Source: Bemisia tabaci
Taxonomy: Eukaryota > Arthropoda > Insecta > Hemiptera > Aleyrodidae
Direction of reading: 5' to 3'
Length of the DNA stretch: 64,000 nt
NCBI RefSeq assembly: GCF_918797505.1
Contig: NC_092798.1
Coordinates: 13,343,501-13,407,500, forward strand
The first letter of the stretch is position 1. The number at the start of each line of letters is the position of its first letter. Both the position numbers and the translations under genes were made by a program. This document shows positions 41,266 through 51,783 of this stretch, piece after piece. Below the pieces are notes generated by a model. The model was not told the DNA's origin, ran no database searches, and was given only the letters and a program-made list of their open reading frames with translations.

Positions 41266-41507
41266 CAGTGGCGTAACGGACTTCCGCTGGGCCCCCCCGC
41301 AAAATATTTTCTAGCCCCCCCCCCCCCCCCCCCCATGTCGATAAAATTCCAAAATTATCCCCCCTCCCGCCCCTTCCCATTTTTTTGCCCGAGACATCTC
41401 AAATCACGGACTTGGAATGCCTCACCCCTCACCGTCCCGGATCCCTTACCCGATTAAATGGGGCCCCCTGCATAGCAGGGTCTGCGGGGGCGCCCGTTAC
41501 GCCACTG
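41266..41507. mobile_element. hAT-type MITE, CAGTGGCGTAACGG ends, nested in the MULE-like element
   Basis: CAGTGGCGTAACGGACTTCC and GGGCGCCCGTTACGCCACTG. An exact 8 bp duplication, AGTATTAT, lies at 41258-41265 and 41508-41515. The body is C-rich (C-run 41318-41334). 242 bp. Confidence 0.94.
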
Positions 41508-41865
41508 AGTATTATGTGAGAGTATTAAATACATAAATTAAATTTGGAGAATATTTCTTTACAACTCGTGTTAGGTTTTTTTTCCATCTTTCACCCAATT
41601 TTTAGCTCTTAACTTCCACCAAAATATTATTAAGAAATCATATCTTTAATATAATTTACGTACTAAAATCAAAGTACGGTACCGACGAATAGCTATTTAT
41701 TCATCGGTACGGTACCGACGAATAGCTTTTTATTCATCGGTACGGTACCGACGAATAGCTATTTATTCATCGGTACGGTACCGACGAATAGCCATTTATC
41801 CGTCGGTACCGTACCGACGAATAGCCACTTCGTATTTTTATAATAGTGTATATTTTTCGTTTCCT

Positions 41866-41950
41866 GGTTGAGGCAGGGATTGAACCCACCCAGAAACGTC
41901 CCGGACTTTGCGTTTGTTGTTTTTAAGCCTTTGGTTACCCATTTTCTTAT
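41866..41950 (-). repeat. tRNA-like remnant on the minus strand
   Basis: GGGTTCAATCCCTGCC (minus strand, near 41872-41887) fits a B box, and GGGTAACCAAAGGC lies about 50 bp upstream. The A box is poor, and no tRNA fold was established. Confidence 0.25.
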
Positions 41951-42027
41951 ATTTTTTAGTTGAATTATTCGGGTTCTTTTTGTGTATTATTATTTTCTCC
42001 CAAAATAAATAAATTATCATTGGTACT

Positions 42028-42072
42028 GGCAACCTTCGAATGTCCATACGGCGTTTTCACTTAGCGCGGCAG
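42028..42072. mobile_element. Right-end fragment of family F
   Basis: GGCAACCTTCGAATGTCCAT then ACGGCG and TTAGCGCGGCAG. Confidence 0.6.
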
Positions 42073-42096
42073 TATTGCACTCTATCTGCGGAGGCG

Positions 42097-42493
42097 CACA
42101 GTGGATCGAGTCGATAGGAAAAGTCGCACAAAATTTGGAAACTTTAAACGCTCATAGCTCCGTTTACGCAAAACTTGGAGTTTCTAAAGGTGGTTTCATT
42201 GGTTTCCTCGTACAATTTTCTCCTAGAATCACCCCTTGAAATTTAAAATGGGACGAAATAAACATCATTTGCAGTTTTGGTCAAAAATTTCATGTCCAAC
42301 CTCTCTGATTGACTCGATCCACCCGAGGCGGATCCAGCAACTTGGCAACACCGGATTCCTTCCATTTGAACCTATGTTAAATAATCGATTCTTGTCGGAG
42401 CACCTGGCCTCTCCAAGAATCAATACATTTCCATAGGTTTAAATGGAGAAAAACAATGTTGCCAATTTGCTGGATCCACCGATGCCCACCGTG
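42097..42493. mobile_element. CACAGTGGATCG-family MITE (C, copy 4) with nested family B
   Basis: CACAGTGGATCGAGTC start and CCACCGTG end. The exact 5 bp duplication AGGCG lies at 42092-42096 and 42494-42498. The right terminus is separated from the body by the B element. Confidence 0.85.
42323..42484. mobile_element. hAT-type MITE (family B, copy 2)
   Basis: GAGGCGGATCCAGCAACTTG left and CCAATTTGCTGGATCCACC right, with AATCGATTCTTGTCGGAGC in the centre, as at 18435. The 8 bp duplication is not preserved. Confidence 0.8.
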
Positions 42494-42498
42494 AGGCG

Positions 42499-43274
42499 TT
42501 TGAGTGACATTAAAATTCCACGAGCGCGGTGCTGAACTTGTCCGAGCAATTTGTTTATGTGTCCCTTGTCGAGCGGCCACTTTCGCCGACCGGACTTTCT
42601 CGCCTCATCGGAGGGGAACTGCATCTTCGCGCGGGCCCTGGAAAACGTGGTTTCATACGGAGGAGTAGACTTGTTCCGAAGGGCAGTAACGCTCTTATGT
42701 CGCGACCTGAGGTGCATTGAATTTCCCGCTTTTTTTTCGAGGAGAACGTCGATTTGGGACACTTTATCATTCTCGTCGACTTGTGGAAATGGTCTCCTAC
42801 CTTAGAGAACTCCTTCCTCCCATTTCATTCTGTGGCTGTTCCCTTTAGTTTGTTGGAGCATTTTCAAAAAATTGTTTTGCTGCGCTGATGAAACTTGTTG
42901 CGTCGTGAGAGCGATTAATTCTGCCGATTCGTAGATATAAAAGCTCATAAATTTCGAAGTCAAAACTCTTCAGCAAAACCTACTGTTGAAATATCCAAGT
43001 TATGGAGCCCTTTTTGTTCTGTTACGTGAAAATGCAACGTTTCACTTTCGCGGGGTTTTTATCTCTTTATCAAAAATAATTTTTAAAAAATATACACATA
43101 GTTTACATAAAAATTTTACTTTCCTATGTTGCACGTTTTCCAGTCATTTCGGATTTAGCATCATTACGAGTAATTATTCGATTTTAATAACATTTTGATG
43201 TCAATATTTTTCATACAATTTATTTGATGTAAAATCAACGTAGTATCAATAGATCAGGACTTCTAACATAAGTA
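42499..43274. other. No gene recognised
   Basis: Four overlapping 63-107 codon frames on both strands at 42439-42805 share a GC-richer island. None shows a domain. The stretch after 42900 is AT-rich. Confidence 0.35.
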
Positions 43275-43865
43275 CAGTGGACTCTCGATAATTCAAAATT
43301 GAAGGGAATCGGCTTTTTCTTCGAATTAGCGAGGTTTCGAAATAAAGAGAGTTTGAATTAAAGAGATTCATGCTGAGAAATTTCGAATTAGAGAGGTTCG
43401 AATGTAGAGAGGCAAATGGACGGATTTACGTCAAAAGGAACCAAAAATATCAGTTTATTTCTTTACGGAGGTAAAAATTACACTAAGTTATTATTAAGTA
43501 TTAATTATTTATATTTAATTTTAAAATTATTAATTACATGTTTACATTTTGACAATCCTATCAGCTCTTTCAGACACCCAGGTACATAAACAGTTGACTT
43601 CGAATTGTAGAGGGAATGTACCGTCTTATTTCGAATTATAGAGGGGGGACCATAATTACTTCCCAAAATTCGAATTACAGAGAGAATTTACGTTGCAATT
43701 TCGAATTATAGAGGGCCGCGCCAGCTTAAAAATTTCGAAATAACGAGGGGAGAAAAATACATTGATTTCTTTCGAATTATCGAGAGATTTACAAGGGAAA
43801 CGGACTTTCCTTCGAATTAACGAGGTTTTCGAATTATCGAGGTTCGAATTATCGAGAGTCCACTG
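43275..43865. mobile_element. pogo/Tigger-like MITE, 591 bp, TA flanks
   Basis: CAGTGGACTCTCGATAATTC and GAATTATCGAGAGTCCACTG are perfect 20 bp ends, flanked by TA (43273-43274, 43866-43867). Termini of the CAGTNGACTCTCGATAATTCGAA type are typical of pogo-related Tc1/mariner elements. About ten TTCGAATTAnCGAG-like words in the body may be degenerate transposase-binding repeats. It has no coding frame. Confidence 0.92.
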
Positions 43866-43867
43866 TA

Positions 43868-44546
43868 TTTGCCAAAAATGGAGGCATTACAAATCAGAAA
43901 AAATATGAGAAAAAGAAAAGTAGGAAATAACAGAAGGAGAATATCATTTCCCCTTTTTTCTTCTTTTCTTCGTATTATTATTCTTCACCTTCTTTTAATT
44001 TCCAAAGCATTTCCATCCGATGTAATTATCTTTGGAATCTTAAGGTACTGCAAAATATATGGATTTCAAAACTGCTCATGAAAACCTCTAAAAGCTTGAA
44101 GTCTGTCAGAGTGCGATCAATGGAAATGCGTTCGGTATTCCGTGTGGTTGTGACTAGATTTCCAGAATCGCCAGATAGAAAAGAGAGAAATGACCCACAT
44201 TTAGTCGTACAAATTGTTACAGACCGCTTACTGACCCATCATCCGCTGTGACAAATCGTGTGGAGTTGATCATTCTCAGCTCTGACACGTGGGGATGGAA
44301 GTTTGCACTTCATGCGGTGCGAATGATTCACGTGGAACAATCTGTAAAGCGGCGGTCTCCACGAGTGGGGCGAGAAAAGTACGGGAGATGCAAGTTGCAG
44401 ATAGGTGAGTAAAAGAACGTAATCCTTTTATCGAAGCAAGAAAACACGGGGATTCCACTGTGAAGAAACGAGAGACTTAGCGCGGACAAAAACTCGGAGT
44501 TGCCAGAATAACATAAATCAACATCCATTTTTGCTGAGATACATAA
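43868..44546. other. No gene recognised
   Basis: Frames at 43869-44081 and 44276-44528 have no domain. Confidence 0.35.
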
Positions 44547-44795
44547 CTGCCGTGCTGAGGAAAAGCGTCGTATGAACCTTCGTCAGTTGCCTAATTTCTC
44601 TCGATTAAATACGAATTTTCAATGAGACTTGTGAATATTTTCCGTTCACTTTAAAGAGAATTTTCTTCGTAATTAGATACAAATTATATGCAAATTTCGA
44701 GGTCTAACTCGAGGTCTCCTCAAAAATAAACGTTTCATTGGAGGAAATTTGGCAACTCTCGAGTTTTCATGCGGCGTTTTTACTCAGCAAGGCAG
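44547..44795. mobile_element. Family F MITE, full length
   Basis: CTGCCGTGCTGAGGAAAAGC and TTTTTACTCAGCAAGGCAG. Arms CAGTTGCCTAATTTCTC and GGAAATTTGGCAACTC. Confidence 0.85.
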
Positions 44796-44869
44796 ATTAA
44801 GGGTCTGTAAAGTGGATCTTCAGTAGTTTTTGCGCGATGCACCCTGGGTACGATCGATTTGTCGTTGAC

Positions 44870-45123
44870 AACTGGACCGCCTTTGGCAGAAAGGAACAAG
44901 CCGCACCAGCTATTACCAAATTTAACTGGGCAATTTAATTTTTTTACAAGAGCACGTTTGTAAGGATTCCTCTGAAAGTTTTAAGGAATTGGCTTTGTAA
45001 TATGCAGAAAATTCACTGTTTGCACGGAAATCGGCACAAACGTTCTCTTGTAAAAAATTAAATCTCCCAGTTTTGGCGATAGCTGATGTGGCTTGGTTCA
45101 TTTCTGCTTAACGCGGTCCAATT
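44870..45123. mobile_element. Palindromic MITE, AATTGGACCGCGTTAAACAG ends (family BB, copy 1)
   Basis: AACTGGACCGCCTTTGGCAG left and CTGCTTAACGCGGTCCAATT right. AAAGGAACAAGCC and GGCTTGGTTCATTT are the next arm blocks. It is nearly identical in plan to 48825-49085. Confidence 0.85.
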
Positions 45124-45291
45124 AGTCAAATCAGACACTTTGTTAAAAGCCAAGGCAAATAGTAAAATATTCTTTCTTCAATTATTGAAATTTTGATCAT
45201 ATTGCTTACTGTAGACGAAATATTCTTCGATCGTGTGGGATAGAATCCTATATAATAATTTGCTTCATACGCTAAGTTTTTTCTGGTCCTT

Positions 45292-45546
45292 AAATGGACT
45301 GAGTTAAGCAGAAAGGAACCAACCCACATTTTGGAAAAAATTGAGTTATGAGTGGTTTTGAACTCAACCACTGCTCTACTATCTATCTCCAAAAATTCAA
45401 AGTTTTCGTTGGAGCAAATTTTGCAGAAATTGAACTTGAAGTTTATCTTTTACATTGAGTCTTATGCAGGAGCCAAACTTTAAACCTCTTTTTCTCGGTT
45501 CGATCCCGTTGTGGCTTGGTTCCTTTCTGTTTAACTCCGTCCAAAT
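45292..45546. mobile_element. Family BB MITE, diverged (copy 2)
   Basis: AAATGGACTGAGTTAAGCAG left and CTGTTTAACTCCGTCCAAAT right. AGAAAGGAACCAACCC mirrors GGCTTGGTTCCTTTCT. The interior is unrelated to the other copies. Confidence 0.7.
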
Positions 45547-45784
45547 GTACATTTATCTCAAAACTTGCAGCATTTTGCTGGGCGGTTTTCGTTAATTAGG
45601 TCGGGGTTGCTGATTGCTCGACTCTTGGGTCATTAGTCATCATTATGCATATCTCAGCGTTGACTTCCGAAATAACTCGCAAGCCATTAGGTAGACAGCA
45701 GAATGGGGTCTCTAAAACAGTCTTTAATTCCCACCTCAGATTCTTGCATTCTTGGCGTTTAACTTTCCCGCGAAACTTAGATCG

Positions 45785-46043
45785 CTGTCGTGCTAGGGGG
45801 AACGGCGTATGAGCCTTCAGGAGTTGCCAAATTTCCCTTTATAAAACATTAATTTTTGTGGAAAGTCATATGTATGTTCCCTGAAAATTTCCTCGTACTT
45901 TAGATCAAATTTTGAACGATTTTCTCCGAGCAATTGTAAGAAAAATATCCAAAAGATTCCTGGAAAATTCGTATTTTATCGAAGGAAATTGGGGAACGCC
46001 TGGCGGTTAAAACGGCGTTTTTCCTTAGCAGTATTCATGGCAG
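45785..46043. mobile_element. Family F MITE
   Basis: CTGTCGTGCTAGGGGGAACG left and GGCGTTTTTCCTTAGCAGTA right. GGAGTTGCCAAATTTCCC and GGAAATTGGGGAACGCC are the inner arms. Confidence 0.75.
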
Positions 46044-46090
46044 CAAATGTGGGAAAAAAGACGGACTCTCAGCCGGAAGTGGAAAAATAC

Positions 46091-46693
46091 GCTACCGCAC
46101 TAAGGCAAAGCCCCGTATGTGCTCCTGAATGTTGCCAAATTGTCACCAACAAAATATAAATTTTCGAGAAAAGTTCTTTCCGATTTTATTCGACAATGGG
46201 CTACTAGACAAAGTACGAATTTCAGCATTCTGGTTTATGTTCCTTGACCAAAATTTCACGTAAAACACGATGCGCACAACAAAAATTACCGCTATCAACT
46301 ATTTGTGCGATTCTTGATGCGTGAATTCAATCCACCCGCTCATGAAAACTCGATGCCCTACGTGATTCACATCGCGCGCTAAACGTTATCATGAAAGTCT
46401 CTGCGATTTAAAAATCTGGCAACCTTAATCTTGACGCTTTGGCTCAGCTATAGCAAATTGCTAATAGTTTGAACAACACATGTTGGGAAATGAACATTGC
46501 TCGATTGAGTAAGCTTGCTGAAACCGTTGTAGTGCGCGATTTGACTCACGTAGAGTTTTGAGTTTCTCAAATCCGAAAAAAATCCGAAAAAAATTCGAAA
46601 AAAATGCATAAGATTCAAGGAAAAGCCATTTTTCACAACCAGGTTTCCGGCAACGTTCGAATTTTCCTGAGGCGTTTTTCCTCAGGGCGGCAG
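46091..46693. mobile_element. Family F MITE interrupted by family G
   Basis: GCTACCGCACTAAGGCAAAG begins it and GTTTTTCCTCAGGGCGGCAG ends it. About 375 bp of G lie inside (46195-46570). Confidence 0.7.
46195..46570. mobile_element. Family G element, right-truncated, nested in F
   Basis: AATGGGCTACTAGACAAAGT starts it, then the internal order of 30779-31332 is followed as far as GAGTTTTGAGTTTCT. The right TIR is absent. Confidence 0.75.
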
Positions 46694-46987
46694 TTCAGAA
46701 GGCGGGACGGCACCTTGGCGAAACGTGACACTTTCGACTTCATTTCCTGTTGAGGCGATATCACGTTCCGCGCTCCAGAACTCCGACTGCGCTTCTTCCC
46801 CGGCCGCATTGTCTTTGAAATCATCAAATTTGCCCCGCGCTGTCACGAATGCCTCGTTGGAGCTAAGATTCCGGGAGAAAAGCTCATCCGGTGGAGACCC
46901 GACTGTCGTTTGATTTTCTATCCATACTTTTAAAACCCGGCGGCGAATAGCGATAATGACGGAAAAGGCGCGGGGATATCGTTGCTC
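46694..46987. other. No feature recognised
   Basis: A spacer with a moderately GC-rich sequence and two short opposing frames without a domain. Confidence 0.3.
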
Positions 46988-47092
46988 CTCTGACGTATAA
47001 GGACGTACCTACACATTGAGATGAGCCCGGAAAAGCATTGAGTTATATGGATAACAGGGTTCATTGCAGAGTGCAGTTACGCCCTTCAGTCA
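46988..47092. mobile_element. Short palindromic MITE (family V, copy 3)
   Basis: TCCTCTGACGTATAAGGACG left and AGTTACGCCCTTCAGTCAGG right, with central GATGAGCCCGGAAAAGCATT. Confidence 0.75.
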
Positions 47093-47157
47093 GGACGGCG
47101 ACGAGCTGACAAGAGAGCCCTCTGCTCCGTATAACTCTATGCTTTCTGGGACTCAGC

Positions 47158-47660
47158 GGGCTCATTGTTGAAATTGATAGACAAAGCAATACACAAAGAT
47201 GACGAACTAGAAATAAAGCGATCCTGTTCTGCCGTGCCTGTACTAAGGAAAAACGTCGTATGAACCTTCTGGCGTTGCTAAATTTCCTTTGATAAAACAC
47301 AGTTTTCCTGGTAAACTTGTGAATATTTTTCTTTCAACTTTTCAGATGATTTTGTTTGCAATTTTACCTAAAGCTCCTGAAAATTTCAAAGAAAAATATT
47401 CATGGCTTTCCTCAAAAATAAGCATTTTATAGAAGGAAATTTGGTAGCTCTCGGATGTCCATGCGGTGTTTTTCCTTAGCAGGCAGAGTATAAGCCATCA
47501 GCGTTTTCAAATTTCCTCCAACAAAGCACGGCTTTTGAGGAAAATTGGTGAATATTTCTGTATGACAAAAGAGGTAAGTAATAGATAAACAAAGTAACGG
47601 CAACCCACGAGAGACTCTACAGTTAGTCCATTATTTTCCCCCTTGGTCTAAAACATCAAT
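47158..47660. mobile_element. Family Y element split by family F
   Basis: GGGCTCATTGTTGAAATTGA to GCGATCCTGTTCT (47158-47228), resuming near 47585-47655 with CGGCAACCCACGAGAGACTC, which is the inverse of 36345-36364. Confidence 0.65.
47229..47486. mobile_element. Family F MITE nested in family Y
   Basis: CTGCCGTGCCTGTACTAAGG (with a short insertion near the left end) to TTTTTCCTTAGCAGGCAG. A second, partial F-like segment follows at 47493-47560. Confidence 0.8.
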
Positions 47661-47661
47661 C

Positions 47662-48824
47662 AGTTTCAAGAAGTCGAAACATGGTGTTCATAAGGCAGCC
47701 AAACTTCCCGTGCAAAACGAACTTGAAAAATGCCGCTACCAATCCTTACATTTCGATGAATGTCAAACCAAAATGGTCGAAAATGTTCATAAATGAGCGT
47801 CTTTTTGCAAAATCAGGACATCTATGCAAGGAAATTTAATACCAGCTTTGATAATTTTTGAAACAACGGAGCAATTGTAATAATGAATAATTCTGGATAA
47901 TTTCGTTTCATAGATTGGCTAAGATACCTTAATATGCGGTTACGGCTTTGTGAATGTCTCCCTGCTTTGCGAGTTCTCTGCGCGACAAATAGAATATAAT
48001 TTTTTAATTTAAAACAATTTAAAACTTCTCAATGTAAAGTTTGGCCTTCATTGATACTCTTGGCCAATTTGAAATTCAAAAGTATCAATCACATTGAGCG
48101 TGCCGCATGTGAAGTGCTCAGCAAGAGTGCCTCCGCTCCCAACATCCTACTTATTGAGAGCAGACGCTCCTGCGCAACTATTCGAACACTCATGAAGGGT
48201 TTTTGCCTACCTTGCATTTTTGAAGGAGTTTTGGCGGACCGAAACAAGAATGCTTATGATAGGTACTGGTACTGCGTCGGTTGCGTGTATTTTATTAGGT
48301 TTAATGTGATTTCATTTCTTCGATTTTTTCATTACAAACATGCATTTGCACGGAAACCTACATTTTGATGATGATAGTAAAAAAGGCTCTTGATCTTATC
48401 TGTTTCATTCTCGTTGTCAAAGTGTCATTATTTCAAAGAAAATCATACCATTTTTTTCTCAAACAAGTTGCACAGGATACTTTCGAGAGGGTTGAGCAAT
48501 AAAAATTACCGAGCGTGGTTCTCAAACCAATTATCTCGGTTTGCGACGTTGTAGATTTCCTGTCTTACTTTGTTCTTAGAATGGAAAACTTTTCAACGTC
48601 AAACTTTTAAAACTTTCAAACCCAGATTTTACTTCTTTATATGAGGTAATTCTGGGAAAACTTCCAGGAATAATATTACTTTTACTATAAAAAAAGAGGT
48701 TGGATAATTGTGAATGAACTAATCCCAATTAGTGTTGCACACAAACTTATTGGAGCAGCACTAAGTTACAACTTGTTAAAAGCTAACATTTTAGAGTACG
48801 ACTTGCATAAGTTCGCTTAACACC
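47662..48824. other. No gene recognised
   Basis: The longest unexplained frame is 48051-48368 (105 codons, three to six Cys residues). It has no domain I can name and lies in sequence without repeat ends. Confidence 0.35.
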
Positions 48825-49085
48825 AATTGGACCGCGTTAAACAGAAAGGAACCAAGCCACATCAGCTATTGCCAAATTTAATTGGGCAATTTAATTTTTT
48901 ACACGAAAACGGTTGTGCGGATGTTTGTGCAAATTTCTATGAATTTTCTCCATAATACAGAGCAAATTCCTTAAAATGTTCAAAGAAATCTGAATAAACG
49001 TTCTCTCGTAAAAAATTAAATTGCCCAGTAAAACTTGGCAATAGCTGATGTGGCTTGGTTCCTTTCTGTTGAACTCGGTCCAATT
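48825..49085. mobile_element. Family BB MITE (copy 3), best preserved
   Basis: AATTGGACCGCGTTAAACAG and CTGTTGAACTCGGTCCAATT. AAAGGAACCAAGCCACATCA is perfectly mirrored by TGATGTGGCTTGGTTCCTTT. Loop about 48930-48990. Confidence 0.92.
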
Positions 49086-49186
49086 TAGGTTAGCGTCAAA
49101 ATCATTCTTTTTCTTGTATTATCTTTTTCCTTCAAAGAAATAAAATGAGATTGAGGATTTTTAAACAACGCAGACAAGATACCGAT

Positions 49187-49433
49187 GGCTAACGAACGGT
49201 ACCGCCTTCCTGCAAACAGACAATTTTGCAGAACGAAAAGAAAACTTTGCCATTTTTGTAAGTTTAAGGTTGCATTTGCAATTTTTCATGCATTACAGCG
49301 ACATTGCAGCGCTCCCTTAAAGAATTGGAGAGAACGTAAAATCACCAACCTCCGTATTTTGTATACTTTAGAATGCGGCAAAGTCGCTAACTCATTTTTG
49401 CCATTGTCAGTTAGGCGGTATTGTTCGTTAGCC
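49187..49433. mobile_element. Inverted-repeat element, GGCTAACGAAC ends (family FF)
   Basis: GGCTAACGAACGGTACCGCC and GGCGGTATTGTTCGTTAGCC. AAACTTTGCC mirrors GGCAAAGTC. 247 bp. Confidence 0.75.
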
Positions 49434-49441
49434 CTCAATAC

Positions 49442-49606
49442 CAGTGGCGTGGCGTGAGTTGCGATACATCGATTGTTATGCCATTTAAACCTATGGAAAA
49501 GGATCGATGGACAGGGTGTTCGCAGCGAACACCTTAATGATCGATTTTTTACTATAGGTTTAAATGGCATAACAATCGATACATCGCAATTCACGCCACG
49601 CCACTG
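49442..49606. mobile_element. hAT-type MITE (family A, copy 5)
   Basis: CAGTGGCGTGGCGTG / CACGCCACGCCACTG. The exact 8 bp duplication CTCAATAC lies at 49434-49441 and 49607-49614. Length is identical to 1632 and 31578. Confidence 0.95.
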
Positions 49607-49851
49607 CTCAATACGTGGTTTGGGAGTTCCACCGCCAAATTTCACATGCGTGAGTGTTTCTTCCTGAAAATTTTCCGGGAAAATATACTTTATCGCAGAG
49701 CGCGAGGCTGCGCTATAAAAGCGGCTTTATGCATGTGTACATACTTTGTCCAGGATTTCCGGGAACTTTCCCATTTTCGGTAAAGTTCTCATATAGACCC
49801 GCACTTCAGCTTTCCCTGGCGCTGACTAAGCTCGCATCCTGCGTCACGTCG

Positions 49852-50085
49852 CACAGTGGACCGAGACAATGGAAGAGGTCCGACAAAATTTGGAAACTTT
49901 AAAAGCTTATAACTCCGTTTACACTGAACTTTGAGGTTCTATAAGTGGTTCCATTGATTTCCTCGTAAAATTTTCTTTTAGAAGCACCCCTTAAATTTTA
50001 AAATGTGACGAATTAAACATCAAAATTTGCAGTTTTATTTAAAAAAAATCATGTTTGGCCTCTTTAATTGACTCGATCCACTGTG
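49852..50085. mobile_element. CACAGTGGATCG-family MITE (C, copy 5), 5 bp duplication
   Basis: CACAGTGGACCGAGAC and GACTCGATCCACTGTG. CGTCG flanks both sides (49847-49851, 50086-50090). Confidence 0.92.
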
Positions 50086-50099
50086 CGTCGGGTCCCGAA

Positions 50100-50343
50100 A
50101 GCCTTCTCATTGCCTGCTCCCATTCCATGTTGTCAAAAGTTCCAGGATTCGGAAATTTTTTTTTCGATTTCTCCCACTCTATGACCGTCAAAAGTTCCGG
50201 GATTGTGTCTGAATTTTTTTCAAAAGTCCCGGAAAATGCAAAAGATCTGGAAAATTTCGGGAATTTCTGAGGTCCCGGGAAAAATTCAAGAAAATCTCAA
50301 AAGTTCCGAAATTTGGTACAAGTTCCGGGAAAAAGTAGCACTG
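50100..50343. repeat. Degenerate AAAAGTTCCGGGA-rich stretch
   Basis: Words of the form AAAAGTTCCGGGA recur about six times in varying form. No ends were found. Confidence 0.45.
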
Positions 50344-50505
50344 GTTGATACAAAACTTTGAGGTTTTAAAGGTGGTTTCTTTGGTTTCCTTGTGAAATTT
50401 TCTTCTAGAAGTACCCCTCAAAAATGTGACAAAACAAACACCAAAATTTGCAGATTTGGTAAAAAATTTCACGTCCGACTTTTCTGATCGACTCGATCCA
50501 CTGTG
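50344..50505. mobile_element. Right half of a family C MITE
   Basis: GATACAAAACTTTGAGGTTT to CGACTCGATCCACTGTG. The left half is missing. Confidence 0.75.
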
Positions 50506-50543
50506 AATCGCTGCCACGGAGAGAAGGTCTTTGGGACCCGACG

Positions 50544-51057
50544 CACAGTGGATCGAGTCAATTCGAGACGGCGAACATGACATTTTTTAATAAAACTACA
50601 AATTTTGATGTTCACTTCGTCACATTTTAAACATCAATGGGTGCTTTAAAAAGAAAATTTTACGGAAATTTCTTCTTCTTCTTCTTCTTCTGATGGTTTT
50701 CTCGCTTATATTCCAGATGTGGAACCTACAGCTATCTATAACCTCAAAGTTCTGTATAAACAAAGCACTGGAAAAAAAACTACATTGGATCTAGAGTCCA
50801 GACTCTTAAAAACATCGACAAGAAAAAATACTCTTGATTCAATCGGATTTTTGCTCAAATCAAGAACCAAGCCTCTTAATTTGAGCGGATTTCCTTTTGA
50901 TTCAAGCAAAAATCTGATTGAATCAAGAGTATTTTTTCTTGTCAATCTTTCCAGGTGTCTAGACTCTAGATCCAATGTGTTTTTTCCCCCCCTGAGTTCT
51001 AAGCGTTTCAAGTTTCCAAATTTTGTCCGTCCTCTCCTATTGACTCGATCCATTGTG
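50544..51057. mobile_element. Family C MITE with nested family E and a TTC microsatellite
   Basis: CACAGTGGATCGAGTC start and GACTCGATCCATTGTG end. (TTC)n lies at about 50669-50690, and the E MITE at 50766-50994. Flanks CGACG and CGTTG are only a partial duplication. Confidence 0.82.
50766..50994. mobile_element. Family E MITE (copy 6), nested in family C
   Basis: CACTGGAAAAAAAACTAC with GATCTAGAGTCCAGACTCTT and its mirror. The right terminus is degraded to a C-run. Confidence 0.87.
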
Positions 51058-51419
51058 CGTTGCTCCCACGGAGAGAGGGCTTTCGGGACTCAACGCGACA
51101 ACGCTGACGTCTTGACGGAGTTGTTGTTAAGGCGATCAGCGGGCGGCGCGGAGGTCTCCGGGAGCGAAAACGAAAACGGCGGAAAAGAAGCGGAAGAATT
51201 GTCTCGAAATTAATAAAACACGTCACCGGTGTCGCCGAGACGCGAACCTCCCGAGCGGACACGATTCATCCGCCTCAGAGACGATTTCGCTGCCCTCTTC
51301 ACTTTTACGCCCGCGTCCTTTCCCCCAAAGCTGTCCCGGAGCGCTATTCGCATTTCGGGATGGAAAACTCACCCACCGTGCAGTAGGAAAAATCAAGGGG
51401 GCGTATTCATGGTAGCTCA
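51058..51419. other. No gene recognised
   Basis: GC-richer. CCACGGAGAGAGGGCTTTCG at about 51066 resembles 50515-50534, indicating a small duplicated flank. Confidence 0.4.
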
Positions 51420-51654
51420 CACTGAGAAAAAAAACATATTGGATCTTGAGTCCAGACTCTTAAAAACATCGACAAGAAAAAATACTCTTGATTCAATCAG
51501 ACTTAAGCTTAAATCAAGAACCAAGCCTCTTAATTTGAGCGGATTTCCTTTTGATTTAAGCTTAAATCTGATTGAATCAAGAGTCATTTTTCTTGTCAAT
51601 GTTTTCAAGCGTCTGGACTCTAGATCCAATGTGTTTTTTTTTTTCCCCAGGGTG
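51420..51654. mobile_element. Family E MITE (copy 7)
   Basis: CACTGAGAAAAAAAACAT left, T-run and CCCCAGGGTG right. GATTCAATCAGACTTAAGCT is mirrored by AGCTTAAATCTGATTGAATC. Confidence 0.87.
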
Positions 51655-51783
51655 TCAAACAATTTTCAAAACGAAAGTTCCCACTCAAAACTGAGTCATT
51701 TTCAGTCGGTAAATACAATGAATATTAAAAGAGATCCAGAGATCGCTCCAAGAACCTCCCTCATCCCTTAATCACGGTATGTA

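Larger units (their letters stand above)
40659..41832 (+). mobile_element. MULE-like element, 1,174 bp, 9 bp duplication
   Basis: The 9 bp direct repeat TATTTTTAT lies at 40650-40658 and 41833-41841. Ends (GGATGAGGCTATTCGTCGG and the inverse of GAATAGCCACTTCG) continue into arms of about 170 bp made of about four (left) and five (right) ~33 bp units with CGGTACGGTACCGACG cores. The arms end in the shared TTTGATTTTAGTACGTAAAT. A 9 bp TSD and long, repetitive TIRs are typical of Mutator-like elements. Internally there is the tail of a protein (40813-41151) and a nested hAT MITE. Confidence 0.8.

Noticed and set aside
50719..51771. Long frames with LDLESRLLKT, NTLDSIRF and ESRVFFLVNV on both strands (also at 38559-38980, 51417-51662, 57359-57614)
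   Set aside because: They are translations of the palindromic family E MITE. Because the arms are inverted copies, both strands give the same peptide. Ends coincide with the repeat, and there is no independent coding evidence.
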